A stretch of 64,000 nucleotides of DNA from Berberis thunbergii. Its lineage: Eukaryota; Streptophyta; Magnoliopsida; Ranunculales; Berberidaceae. The stretch is from contig QNQO01006272.1 in assembly GCA_003290165.1 (NCBI GenBank), positions 372,001-436,000 on the forward strand, given 5' to 3'. Position 1 is the first letter of the stretch; each line of letters starts with the position of its first letter. Position numbers and translations under genes: made by a program. Of this stretch, positions 11,317-22,463 are shown piece by piece. The notes below the pieces were generated by a model, which worked only from the letters and a program-made list of their open reading frames with translations, was not told the DNA's origin and searched no databases.

Positions 11317-11640
11317 AGTACTCCCAGATTCAACTACATCATAAAGAGCATCCTGACCCAGTGCAAGGCCAAAAATGGTAGAGACATCACTTTCAAATGG
11401 TACAGGAACAACAAGTTCTTCCGCTCAGCGAGTCAAAAGGCCATGGCAAGCGGGAGTATATCGCCCCGACATTCCTTTAATGTGGAGATCCGCCTCTCTG
11501 CAAGGTTTACTCTTCAGTCGCGTATGTAACGCCTTGATAGTCCTCCGAATGATTCGCGAGAGCAACCCGAATCCACTTCAAGGCCAGGATCAATTTCTCT
11601 CCGTCAACAGTTAGTTTGCTTTAAGTTGTTTGTTTCCCTT
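11317..11640 (+). other. Element B: junction where RT and integrase should follow
   Basis: After the protease the + strand frames carry no RT, RNase H or integrase motifs, and the sequence runs into a non-coding region. In element A the equivalent interval holds about 3.2 kb of pol. This marks an internal deletion of pol in B. I recognise nothing coding here. Confidence 0.55.
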
Positions 11641-11763
11641 TCCATAGTCACTATTGAGTTTTAGTTCTTAAAAAACTTATGTGATTTTCAATCATTTAAG
11701 AAGTAAAGGAAGAATTACAAAAACCAAACTATATTGATTATCGAAAAGATGTAACAACAAACA

Positions 11764-11870
11764 CCTTGAGACAGATACAAAAGGCTACATATTACGAACG
11801 CCCTGAGGCAGATACAAAAGGCTACATATTGCGAACGCCCTAAGGCGGATACAAAGACTGAGACTATAAG
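11764..11870. repeat. 37-38 bp tandem duplication in element B
   Basis: Two near-identical units, 11764-11801 and 11802-11838, share GGCTACATATT and CGAACGC. A third, partial unit with GGCGGATACAAAGACTGA follows. It lies in the untranslated region downstream of the protease. Confidence 0.8.
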
Positions 11871-13225
11871 CGTCTGAATACAATGCGAACTAAAGTAAAA
11901 AACTCGCTTAGACAATTCTGCTACAGACAACGTTCGCCGAAGACTTACAAACCCTCTGATGCGAGCAATTTGCAAGTGACAGCAAAGGTAAGAGAATGGG
12001 ATATGCTCGATACCTTCCCAAGATAAAGGCGAAGTGGCAAAAGAAATTGAAAGACTGAACAGTCAGATTGCTCAGTCAAATCACCTCGGAAAAGTCTCAA
12101 ACTACAACATTGTAGACCTCACAATAGGCTGTTGATTTCTTCAAGAAACATACGACCCCCTTCTAACTTCCTCAAATAGGTTAGAACCAGGCAGATGACG
12201 ATGGACACAAACAGCGACGCAGCTACGGTCTCACAGTGCCATCAAGAGAGACCACTTTTCCCATATGCAATAGCAGGTGTGACTGAGAACTACCACACCC
12301 GGAGACATCGCACGTCGACTAACACTTCGATCAACCATTGGTTGGCAACAGGATTCGAGCATACGAAGGTAACACCAAGGCATCTCCCTTGGTAGGATAT
12401 CCGCACTACTCCGAAATATGAGAAAAAATTCTAAGACCTCAGCATATCAACTATGTGCCTGCCCATATTGGGTGACCACACATAACAACTATCTCTATGC
12501 CTGATTGGCGCAAATGTCAAAACGTTCAGAGACTCCAGAGATGGAGATTCAACTTCAGCCTTTGGAAAACCAAAAGCATTTTCTTCAGCCATTGGAAAAC
12601 CTAAAACATCTGTTTTAAGCAAGGACATTATAAAAGATAAGCTCTGCGAAAGATAATGCCTACAACAATTGGAAAACACCATTATATAGACATGATGATT
12701 CACCAAGCTACACTCAAGCATTAACTACCAAACATTGAATACCGTACGAGAAACTAGAAGACGACGGTTCCCAAGGAAACTGCACAGACCACGTCAATCA
12801 ATTAATGGAGCTGCACGCAACCCCATAAATTGAGGGGGAATAACCAATGCTCAACCGTCACACAGCCTATGTCGTACACATGTCACCACACAATCTACAC
12901 TGTACACACAACGCACCATGCAGGAAGCCCTAGCCCTTCCTCTGCGGGCAAATAGGCTCAACCTATTATTTAAACAACATTGTCACGTGCATGGCACGAG
13001 CACTAGAAATCCTAGTCAACTCTGACATACGGATTGTACCTACAGATCACCAGCTGATTTAAGGTAATTTATCCATTCCATGCAACATGCTGATGTATTA
13101 GGTTCACACGCCCCTAGCAAGCACAACCTCTATTCAAACCAGGCAAGTTTAGTTAGCCAAGACTGATGACGACGGTTTATGGTTCATCCCGATACCTAGT
13201 CTACTTAGCATGGGCATCGATGATT
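11871..13225. other. Element B non-coding spacer
   Basis: I see no supported gene in these 1.35 kb. Short ORFs here have no recognisable motif. Positionally it is the long untranslated region between the protease remnant and the minisatellite. Confidence 0.45.
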
Positions 13226-13229
13226 TAGG

Positions 13230-14010
13230 AAGTGGGAGTCTAATCAGTGCTATCACGCCTGGTGACGACAACTTGCCAAGGATCATTGCCCTCTTTGCAG
13301 TCAATGATCGCTGAACCAAATCAAGTAAGCCTAGCTGGTAACAACTAGCAACGAAAGCTTCTGATCAAAACCTGGACTCGTAGCCCCCACTACGAGGGTG
13401 TAGATACTAGATAGTCTAGAAGGTGGGAGCCTAGTCAGTCCCGAATTTATTACAATGCCTCGTCATGGGATCCCTACTTTTCAGCGTGGTTGCCAAATCA
13501 CCAAACCTGGACTTATAGCCCGCACTACGAGGGTTTAGATAGTGTAGAAGGTGGGAACCCAGTCAGCCACGACCTGATTCCGACGATTTGCCATGGGGCC
13601 ACTGTTTTTCAGCGTGACCACTGAACCCTCCCAAATTTGTAGCCGGATGCGCACATGTGTAGATAATTTGGAAGGTGGGAGCCTAGTCAATTCCGAACTT
13701 ATTCCGATGGTTTGTCACGGAACCACTGCTTTTCAGCCTGGTCGCCAAACTCTTTTCGATTTCATAGCCCCCACCACTTGGGGAGGGTGTATATGGTTCG
13801 AAAGGTGGGAGCCTAGTCAGTTCTGAACTGATTCTGATGGCTTACCACAAAACCACTGCTTTTCAGTCTAGTCGCCAAACTTTTACTCCTCGAATCCGTA
13901 GCCCACTTTACTTGGTCATAAACGATTCGGAAGGTGGGAGCCTAGTCCTGAACTGATTTCGATGGATTGCCATGAGACCACTGCTTTTTAGCCTAGTCGC
14001 AAAATGGAAA
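13230..14010. repeat. Minisatellite of 124-130 bp units in element B
   Basis: The anchor phrase AAGGTGGGAGCCTAGTC recurs at 13420, 13548 (one variant), 13672, 13802 and 13931, with spacings of 128, 124, 130 and 129 bp. A weaker copy starts near 13230. Each unit also holds CCACTGCTTTTCAGC and GTAGCCC(C)CAC blocks. Units have diverged by substitutions, so the array is old. It lies in the 3' untranslated part of a Tat-type element, a place where tandem arrays that can seed satellite DNA are known. Confidence 0.88.
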
Positions 14011-14230
14011 TCTAGCTGAGTCAGCGATTTCACACTCAAACGGACTGACATTCTAATGTTACGCGAAAGCCACTCGTGTCAATACAAAGATCGTACGACC
14101 AATGCCCAGATAAAAGCCACTTAGGATGCCAACCCGAGCTTACAACGTCTGACTTGGCACGAACGCTCTAACACGCAAGCTCGACCATCACAACTTGCTC
14201 ACAACAACAACTACAGCCGACCAGTCAGAC

Positions 14231-14666
14231 TAGGACTGAAAATCGAACCGACGGTTCGGTTTTTAACCTAAACCGTGAACCTAACCCACTTAGGTCGATT
14301 TTAAAATTTTCAAACCGAAACCGAACCGATCATTAACAAAACCGATCCGAAACCAAAATGATTCTAATTTATGCAAACCATACCGAACCGAACCAACTAA
14401 AATCGAATCAAAACCGAAATAAAACCGAACCGACCGACTATTTTAAACATATTGTATTATTTATATATAAAATATATATTATTTATTATATATATTCGGT
14501 CGGTTTGGTTTGGTCGGTTAAAATCACATAAAAACCGAAAACCGAACCGACCACTTCGGCTTTGAATTTTTTTAAAACCGAAACCGATCTGAACCGAATT
14601 TAAACCGAACCGTTTGATTCGGTTCGGTCGGTTTAATCGGTTTGATCGGTTTTTTGTTCAGCCCTA
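14231..14666. mobile_element. hAT-like MITE nested in element B
   Basis: A 436-bp element with short terminal inverted repeats: TAGGACTGAAAA at the left and, reading inward from the right, TAGGGCTGAACA (10 of 12 identical). It is flanked by 8-bp direct repeats AGTCAGAC (14223-14230) and AGTCATAC (14667-14674), 7 of 8 identical, the target duplication length of the hAT superfamily. Inside are many AACCGAACCGA and GGTTCGGTCGG phrases in both orientations around an AT core, so the strand can fold. No transposase is encoded. Confidence 0.85.
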
Positions 14667-14979
14667 AGTCATACAAGCAAGGTAACCCTCAAGCAGCTTA
14701 CCTTGGGGACAGGGCACAGCTCGAATGACTCAACCCCCAGCTGAACTATTCGTAACATGCTCACTATCGGACATGACTACACCGCGATGACCCCGAGTCA
14801 TTCATAGCACAAAGCGATCAAACTCTTTACCGCAGACAGACCAGTCAACACCCTATTGATTCAACCAATCTATTCCAAAGCAATACGACAATGCGAATTG
14901 AAAAACATGCAATAGAGACAACAAGCACGGAACGGATAAAATTGTTTTTATTAACGGTCAAAGACAAAAATAGTACAAG

Positions 14980-16200
14980 CACACAAAGTTCACTACTTAT
15001 CGGGAGATGGTACATAAATGGAAGAGTTAAATCTAGTGGAAGAAGGTGCAAGAGTTGTGTTCACACACGCCGCAGCTTGGACATCAGGTCTCAAACTGTC
15101 TTCCTCACTCGATGACGTTGAAGTAATAAACATGTTCACATACGACATCTTCTTATCCGACTGAGATCCCACTCCAGATGCTCCTCATTCATCAGCTCCA
15201 GTCGTCCATGTACAACCCAGCAAAACTCACATTTTCCTTGTTCCTAGATAAGCTCTTTCTTCCGCACCTTTACATCAACAAGTTCAAGTTCCAGTATCTC
15301 TAACTTGCCAGTCAGCGCGTCAAACTGAGACTGCTTTGTGGCCAAACTGTTATTCACGACACTAAGTTCATGCCACCACAATTCGAGCTGCTCATCAGTC
15401 TTCCTCACCTTTCAAGCATATAACTCCATATCAGATTCCAACTGTTGCTTCTCACCAGCCCAATCGGCTTCCTTCAAAGCATTCTCTTCAGTGAAAGACA
15501 AAGTAGTTCAGAACTCGCCTTAGCCGCAGCTTCCTACACAACCTCGACTTCTCGACGGATACGACTCAACTCTTGCCTAAGTTCATCTCTTTCAGACGCC
15601 GCCTCTATCAGATTATGCTCAAGGTCTTCCAGACAAGCCCTATGAGCCTCATCGGCCATAGTTGACTAATCCAACTGCTTCTCTTCGACCTGTTTCTTAA
15701 GCGCTCGATTTCATGGAGCGCATTAGAATACAACGTCTGCATATGTGAGAAGACACACTCCAAGGTGTATACTCTCTCATGAGCCACCTTAACTTCCGTC
15801 CCAGCAACGGTCGCGTGGCTTAAATGAGACATACCCATCATAAGGTACTTCAAGCCCTTATCCATACACCCTTCCAATGAATCCTCTTCGGGTTTCCAGC
15901 TGTGACACCTATTTATATGCTTCCTTGAAGCATACTCTATGTCCACCTCTTCGTGCCAAATCTGTGAACTCAACTTTACCAAATCCGGTGCAAACAGGCT
16001 AATACGTGCGTCCAGATGAAGTTTTCCCTTATCGGGAACTATGTCGGCACCGCCCTTCACAATTGCCACCATCCTCAGGCTCTCATCCGTGGCCTTTCCC
16101 TTGTCAACAATAGTAGCCCCTTTTGTGCGAGACGGCTTAATGGGATCCGGGGGGAAAAAAGGCAGCGAAGTATACAAAGGACCCTCAACACATCTAGTTG
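14980..16200 (-). pseudogene. Element B antisense ORF (aORF)
   Basis: The minus-strand ORF 16177-15608 (189 aa) has a basic/Pro lead, then DSLEGCMDKGLKYLMMGMSH, matching the GLxYLMxGM start of the coiled-coil tail in element A and IMEGM in element C. Downstream, broken frames remain Glu/Arg/Leu-rich (REELRQELSRIRREVEVV), consistent with a coiled coil. It lies between the protease/minisatellite region and the 3' LTR, in the same position and orientation as in A and C. The Transposase_28-like head was not found in B, so this copy is truncated or too decayed. Confidence 0.7.
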
Positions 16201-16530
16201 AGGCCTAGAGCGAGACGGTGAACAATGCAGACTGCAAAAGACACGGCCGGTATCATGGCCACTATCAGGCGAAGCAACTATGGGGATAGACTCAAAAGAT
16301 CTTCTATTAGTTAAAAAGAGGATTATTCTATGTGGACATTGCTAATCTTTTTAGCAATGTTCTAAATAGAGGTTGGTTTCCTGCCTCTTTTCCGTTGAAC
16401 CAACGCATGTTCAATTAATGCAGCGTGTGGCTCAAGCAACGATTCAAACTCAATCGTCATAAGCGGCGCATCCCTTCAAGAGATGACTTAGCAAACCGAT
16501 GTGACGGCCCACTAACCCGGGGGGAGGAGC
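16201..16530. other. Element B end of internal region and polypurine tract
   Basis: Non-coding sequence between the aORF and the 3' LTR. The bases 16517-16530 (CCGGGGGGAGGAGC) are purine-rich and abut the LTR, as expected for a polypurine tract. Confidence 0.6.
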
Positions 16531-17211
16531 TGATGATACATAAAAAATGGTCACACCCCAGATTCGCACACATGTCATGACGATCTCGAGGAATTACAGC
16601 CCCAAGCGTCGGCCCAACACTGATCCGGCCCAAGCGGTTCTAAGCCTGCCCAACTGCAATCCGCTAAGCGGACCCAAATTCTCACAACATGCTAGGCCCA
16701 CACGTCTCATAGCTATCCTCAATACCTGTCAACCCTCTTCATACAAGTATCTCAAGGATCGGCTTCGGATGGGCAACTATAGCTCCTCTCTGCTTCCAAC
16801 TAGGAAGCAAACACCAAAGTATTTTCCACACAAGGAAACTCCTTTCTACAGACTGCTATTGGATTGGGAACTATACCCCGCGTATCTAGGATCACAGAGC
16901 TATCATGGAACTTCCTTCCTACAACACGACTCCTAATTAGGGAGGGATCTCCACGAAGATATCCTTCCTAAACTACGCCTACGATGGCCTGGTAGAACAA
17001 TGACTCCTTGCACTTTAAATAAGACATGAGGTTGGTAAACTAAGGTACGCTAAAAATTTCTTGTTGTAACATTACACCTTCGGTAGAACCTTGTTTGACT
17101 TTAGCATCGGAGTGCCCATCGGCCACCCCACGGTGGTCTGTGGCTCACATGCATTACTTGTGCAAGTCAGCAGGACTAGGTCAAAGCAGGGAGCAGAAAA
17201 AGACTGCATCA
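16531..17211 (+). repeat. Element B 3' LTR
   Basis: It starts TGATGATACATAAAAAA and ends GACTGCATCA, collinear with the 5' LTR at 7925-8612. The TATA box of the 5' copy has become TTTAAATA here, at about 17014. The target-site copy TTATC follows directly. Confidence 0.92.
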
Positions 17212-17371
17212 TTATCTATTATATGTTTGGCAGTTGGTTTGGTTATTGTGTTTTTGTTTTCACGTGCTTCGGGATCAACTCATGACCTGCATAAATAATG
17301 TATAGCTATATTATTGATACCATGATTAGATTAATGAACTTGAAAGCCAAATTATACATAGGTAATTAATA

Positions 17372-18959
17372 GGGGCAATTGGTTTGCCCCTATTATACAT
17401 AGGTAATTAATAGGTAGACCCATCATTAATCACTATTACTTCTACCCCCCTTGAGTAGCAGTCAACGTCCATTGACCGTCAATTTTCAAAGCAAATTACC
17501 AAAACGCCCCCCAGAAAATCAAAAGTTGAAATTGAATATTTCGTATCTCGAACATCTCATCTCGAAAAAATCCTAAGACCCAATTAAAATTGTAATCGTA
17601 TCTCGAGGAAATTCAATAGTTGATTTTTAAATCTTTAATCTTAAACAACTCATCTCGAGGAAACCTAACAGTCCAAATTTAATAGTACACACATCTCTAG
17701 GTAAATCTAATGGCCCAAATTTAATTGTGCACACATCTCGAGAAAAATTGATAGTCCATCACACATTTCAAGGAAAATCTGACGATTTAGCACCTCGAGA
17801 AAAATCTCACAATTTGATGCGCATCTCAAGGAAAATTGGGCATCTCATATTTATTCATGCACACATCTCGATGAAAATCTGACGACTCGAATTTATCTGT
17901 GCATACATCTCAAGGAAAATCTAACTGCCCAACGCGCATCTCAAGATAATCTAACGGTCCAGTACGTATATCGAGAAACATCTAATAGCTCATATTTATT
18001 TGTGCGTGCATCTCAAGGAAATTGACGCCTAAATCAATTTTAATTTACTTTTGCCCCCTAAAACATAACAGACCTGAGATATGAAGGGGGAGGAATGAGG
18101 AGGGAGGAAAAGGAAAGGGGAAGAAGGAAGAAGGAAGAAGGAGGAGAATGAAGCCCTAACTTTATTATAGGGGTTGTGAAATAGAGGAGAAAAGAAAATA
18201 AATGAGGAAGTGAAGGAATGAGGAAGAGGAGAGGATGAAGGGGAGGTGGTGGTGAGGCTGCGAAATAGAGGAGAAAAAAGGGGAGGAGGAAGATAATCAA
18301 AATTTTCTTGATCATCTCTCAGCTCAGGTATGTTTTATTTTAGGGGGCGAAACTAAATTCAAAATTATTTTATGGGGTTAAGTTATTGCCAATAATTTAT
18401 TTTATGGGGTCAAGGGCAAAATTATATTAAAATTTATTCAGACGTCAGATTTTCTCGAGATGTGTGCACGAATAAATCTAAGCTGTCAGACTCCTCAAGA
18501 CGCGTGCTGGACTGCCAAATTTTTCTAGAGATGCACACGTGAATAAATTTGAGCAGTAAAATTTGTCTCGAGATGCATATTGGACCGTTAGATTTTCTCG
18601 AGATGCGCGTGGACCGTCAGATTTTTCTCAAGATGCGTGCATAATTAAATTTGAAACGTTAGATTTTCCTTGAGATGAGTTGTTTAAGATGAAAGATTTT
18701 TTAAATCAACTGTTGGATTTTTCTAGAGATACAATTACGATTTCAGTTGGGCTTAGGATATTCCTCGAGATGAGATGTTCGAGATATGAAAGATGCAATC
18801 TCAACCTTTGATTTCTGATGGGCATTTTGGTAATCTGCTTTGAAAATTAACGGTCAATAGACATTGACCATTAGTCAATGGGGTAATTATAATAGTGATT
18901 AATGATGAGTTTACTTATTAATTAGCTATGTATAGTAGGGGGCAAAGTGAAAATTACCC
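17372..18959. mobile_element. Long inverted-repeat (foldback/MULE-like) element with sub-repeated arms
   Basis: Left arm (17372-18055) and right arm (about 18335-18959) are imperfect inverted copies. They share the GCCCC...ATACATAG.TAATTAATA ends, the TCAACGTCCATTGACCGT / ACGGTCAATAGACATTGACC block and the GTATCTCGAACATCTCATCTCG / CGAGATGAGATGTTCGAGAT block. Each arm contains many 30-45 bp units built on ATCTCGAGGAAAATCTAACGG. The centre is a purine-rich low-complexity spacer. No transposase is present. Part of the left end is duplicated (17351-17372 and 17392-17413), so the outer limit and target duplication are unclear. Confidence 0.8.
18063..18330. repeat. Purine-rich spacer of the foldback element
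   Basis: GA-rich low-complexity DNA (GGAAGAAGGAAGAAGG type) that includes two copies of GAAATAGAGGAGAAAA. An apparent 85-aa minus-strand ORF is a product of the CT-rich strand and is not a gene. Confidence 0.75.
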
Positions 18960-20000
18960 AAAACATAATGAAACAAAATATTTCCAAAAAGACTTGGTCT
19001 CCTCCCTATCAACTTCTCTCTCCCCCTATTTTCTCTCCATTATGGCTTTCTTATTCTCTATTGTTGTCTACTTCTTATCTCCATTATTTTGATCAACACA
19101 CAGAGAATATAGTTACCTGTAAAATGAAGAGTGGTCCCTTCCTCAACATTGAATCAGACGTACATGGCTAGACAGTATCCCTACTTATTGGGTAATTTAG
19201 TCTTCAAGACTTGAATTTGAACTTTCTAGCCACGGTAGTTCTTCTCCAACAGGTCAACTTTGTTGATTATGAAACCTCTTATTCTCACTTCCTCAGGGAT
19301 TTTGGTATCTTTTTTATCAACCTCTTCTACAATCCATCCCTGGTTTTGTACTGTACCTCTTTATTTCACGTCCTTCCTACCTTGTTTTTTATCTTACTAT
19401 ATTGATATCCAAGTATCCAACTATAGAGAGATCATGTATACATTAAAATTAATAAACTATATTTTTTTCTTTCACATCTGACCACCAAATAAGGCTACTA
19501 ATTGGTATATCAAATGGCACCCAGCAATTTGGAAATCAGGTTATTCAGTCTTTGCAAACCTTCCTTGAACCCTTGGTTGGTTGTCAGCCAATGTTTTCCT
19601 ACATGCATACTGATAGAAACCGTGTCAGTTTGGTTGAGGGTTAATTTGATTCTCATTGGTTATATTTTGTGTTATTGTTTTTTTCACCATATCACATAGT
19701 TTGAGAGAAAATAGGAGACGAGAGAAAGTAGTGGGGTTTGACAAGCTATTAATCTCCTAATAAAATAAGACTTTTAAATTATATCTGGCTCGGTTTGGCT
19801 TGGCTCGGCTCTACCATTGTTAGTTATTAGGTGACAATTCATCATAAATCTAAACCGTTAGATTATATGTTATCCGACGATATATATTGAATGTAAATTT
19901 CTTTGTCATAAATGTTTGCCCCAGGATACACACACATAATTTGAAGCCCATTATTTATTTATAAACTATACAAATAAATAATGGGCTTCAAATATATGTT
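18960..20000. other. AT-rich intergenic region
   Basis: No gene is supported. Short + strand ORFs (for example 19211-19405) are hydrophobic by base composition only. The one clear structure is the perfect hairpin at 19939-19993. Confidence 0.5.
19939..19993. repeat. Perfect 22-bp inverted repeat (hairpin)
   Basis: The arms ATTTGAAGCCCATTATTTATTT (19939-19960) and its exact complement (19972-19993) flank an 11-bp loop. It could be the core of a small foldback element or form a cruciform. It is not followed by a T-tract typical of a terminator and no gene abuts it. Confidence 0.8.
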
Positions 20001-20021
20001 AGAAGTATATGTATAATTATT

Positions 20022-20345
20022 CAATATTTGAGAGGGGTTGGTTTTGATTGTAAAAGTATGAAATGTTAAGCGCAAAATGGAAAATCCAAAAGTTAGATGT
20101 AAGGGCATTTTTATAATTTCTAGATAATTTGAAGGCTTGAAATAAATTATATATTGGGCCTAGGTGTAATTAATAAATATTTACAGGGCCTGATTTTGAT
20201 GGAAAGTCAAAAAATTAGATGTGATGGCCTTTTATAATTTACAAGTAATTGAAGTGTTTTAAATAAATTATGTGAGGGGGCTAGCTATAAGTAACAATAT
20301 TTGAAAGGGGCAGATTTTGATCGTAAATAATCTAAAATTGATAGG
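20022..20345. repeat. Degenerate tandem repeat, about 120-150 bp, three copies
   Basis: The phrase AATATTTGAGAGGGG.TGGTTTTGAT recurs at about 20025, 20176 and 20298 in increasingly diverged form. Each copy is followed by a run such as AAAGTTAGATGTAAGGGC and a TTTATAATTT block. The repeats are old, and no coding function is seen. Confidence 0.6.
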
Positions 20346-20461
20346 GTAAAATGATACATAAAAGTTTTTAAAATTACAAAATTACCTCATCACCGTTCAC
20401 CTACCTATTGATTTTATTATAAATATAATAGAGTTGGGAGGGTATTTTGGGCATTCAAAAT

Positions 20462-20487
20462 ATGTTTATATATATATATATATATAC
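20462..20487. repeat. (TA)n microsatellite
   Basis: A run of TA dinucleotides ending in ACACA. A second TA run lies at about 20661-20678. Confidence 0.9.
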
Positions 20488-20500
20488 ACAATAATTCTAT

Positions 20501-20653
20501 GCAGCTAGGGCTACCAGCCATTTTAGCTAGGATTTGGTTCTTTTATACTTTTACCCCTTCTATAAATGATGTTTGTGGTTATGTTTTAAAAAGAATGAGT
20601 AAAAGTGTAAAAAAGCCCAACCCTTACAAAAAATGGTTGGTAACCCTAGCTGC
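20501..20653. mobile_element. Small MITE with imperfect 55-60 bp inverted repeats
   Basis: The left end GCAGCTAGGGCTACCAGCCA and the complement of the right end, GCAGCTAGGGTTACCAACCA, match at 17 of 20 positions. The similarity continues inward to CTTTTATACTTTTACCCC / CTTTTTTACACTTTTACTC. The whole element is about 153 bp with almost no spacer. It lies between two TA runs, so the target duplication cannot be told apart from the microsatellite. Confidence 0.75.
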
Positions 20654-20678
20654 CTAGACTTATATATATATATATATC

Positions 20679-21790
20679 ATGTGGGGTTGTTTATTAGCTC
20701 AGCAAGCATGTCCTCGTACACAACAACATATTCTTGCACCAATCTCTCACCATAACACTTTATCATTTGTGGTTATAACCGTGCTCTTTCAATCTAGAGC
20801 ACAACATGACCAATATTTAGAGCATTTATTAATTGGTTGGTTGCACCCTTTCCAAAAGGATTTCCAATATGAAAATGAAAACCAAAACTCACAGTGTTTC
20901 ATTTCCAAAAGTGATTACCTTGGACGAAGATTCCAACCTAGTTTATGTTGAAAACCTTCAACGTGGTGTGGTCCGAATGAAGTTACATCTCAACATTACT
21001 TTATGCAATTTTCAAATCTTCAGTGAATTTCCAAGTTTGGCTTTCTAAATTCAGGAATTTGGCAAACCAATGTGGATCACAAAGCCATACAACTTAACTT
21101 GTGCTTCAAGCATCGAGCATATTTCAAAGTAAAATATGCAAAAACCAAAACACCTACCCCCTAACCAAAGTCTTCACTGAAGTGTTCTTATGAATATCCA
21201 CTTTTAATATTACAAAACCACCAAACTCTTGTATTACTTACTAGTTAATTGACCATTGGACCTTTTCCCATGGTTGTTGTTAATAATACTTTTATGACTG
21301 AAACTTTTCTTATGGGTTTGAAATAAGCAAAGCAATTGCTTCGAACCTGCACAAAACTTCATGTCGAGCGCACACCTTGTTCAACGTTCAAATAAGATTC
21401 AACATAGTATGGAAACTACACATAGTGTGGAAAATACGGAGCGAATGATATCAGAGAGAGCCTTGTTTACTCGAGATTGCATACCTCCACTATAAAATGA
21501 GCATATATATAATATACTTAACATATCCTATCTCGTTGTAATTTGCATAGTACATTGTGTTCATCCTTGAGCTTGCCAATACCGTCAATAGGGATAGACA
21601 TCCCCAAGGCCGACATGCGTAAAATATGTCTCACAAGTTGCTACATGGTATGGCTGGGCTAGGATCAGTTAGGTGACCAAAACGAAATAACACCAAAATG
21701 ACTAGTAACCAAGGATTGTGATTTGTTTTTTCGAGTTAATTTTGGTTCCCTGATTTTAAGAAATGTTTCGTTTTGTGTAAAAAAAAGTAA
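20679..21790. other. AT-rich intergenic region
   Basis: Short + strand ORFs at 20679-20951 and 20833-21048 overlap and show no recognisable domain. They may be chance frames or an old gene scrap. Nothing else is supported here. Confidence 0.4.
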
Positions 21791-21794
21791 AAAT

Positions 21795-22085
21795 TTCAGT
21801 TGTGATTTCGCATTTAACAATATAAGTTATGCATTTTAAACTCTTAAATACTACATAAAAAATCTCACACTACTCGTAATATCATACAGACTACATATTA
21901 TATAAAAATCACTTACATAACAAACTTTTGATAATAAAATAACATTATAGCATGTTAAAATATATGGAGATTAAAATATTTATTTAATTTCTTAGGAAAA
22001 TTTTGACATATTTTAGATTTTGAAAGAGATTTCGATAACTTCAAAATAGAAAATATTTAGTGAAATTTTGACGTATTCGATGAAT
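21795..22085 (+). repeat. Dispersed repeat, copy 1
   Basis: This stretch is repeated in inverted orientation at about 60665-60995. Shared phrases include AACAATATAAGTTATGCATT, TTTAAACTCTTAAATACTA and CATAACAAACTTTTGATA. It sits directly upstream of the 5' UTR of the membrane-protein gene at 22464. The class is unknown and no transposase or clear terminal repeats are visible. Confidence 0.75.
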
Positions 22086-22463
22086 CACATTGCAACTACC
22101 AATCAACATTAAGGTTGAATTTGCCCATAATTTTGGGGGCTGCCTAGTTGGGTCATCAGAAAATTCCCCCCCTCCAAACAAAAAACAAAAACAACAACGA
22201 ACAGCTCATACTCCCCCCGTATCTTCTCAGTTCTCACAAACACAGCCTTTTCTTATTTTTGGAATCATTGTTTCGAGCAAGTTTTAGAAAGCAAAAACGA
22301 AAAACGGTTTCTAAAACTCTCTATTCTCTCCCTGTCACGATTTCTTTCCTTGCTTGTTTTCTTCAATGTAGTCCGTGTTTCTTCCTTCCTTAGTGACCAA
22401 ATCAGATCTCTCTCTCTTGAATTCTCTCTTTTGGTCTTCTAGGGCATCAGATTTCGTTCATTT

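Larger units (their letters stand above)
7925..17211 (+). mobile_element. Element B: Tat-type LTR retrotransposon lacking RT and integrase
   Basis: Two LTRs of 688 and 681 bp in direct orientation bound 7.9 kb of internal DNA. The flanks are TTATA (7920-7924) and TTATC (17212-17216), a 4-of-5 target duplication. The interior holds gag, protease, spacer DNA with tandem repeats, a nested MITE, and an antisense ORF. After the protease there is no RT, RNase H or integrase on the + strand, so the copy would need enzymes in trans. A reversed RT/RNase H scrap from another element lies just after the 5' LTR. Confidence 0.9.

Noticed and set aside
13230..14010. CRISPR-like spacing of repeats
   Set aside because: Units are contiguous and diverged with no unique spacers, inside a plant retroelement; it is a minisatellite.
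18058..18315. Pro/Leu-rich minus-strand frame of 85 aa
   Set aside because: Lies in the purine-rich spacer of the foldback element; composition explains it.
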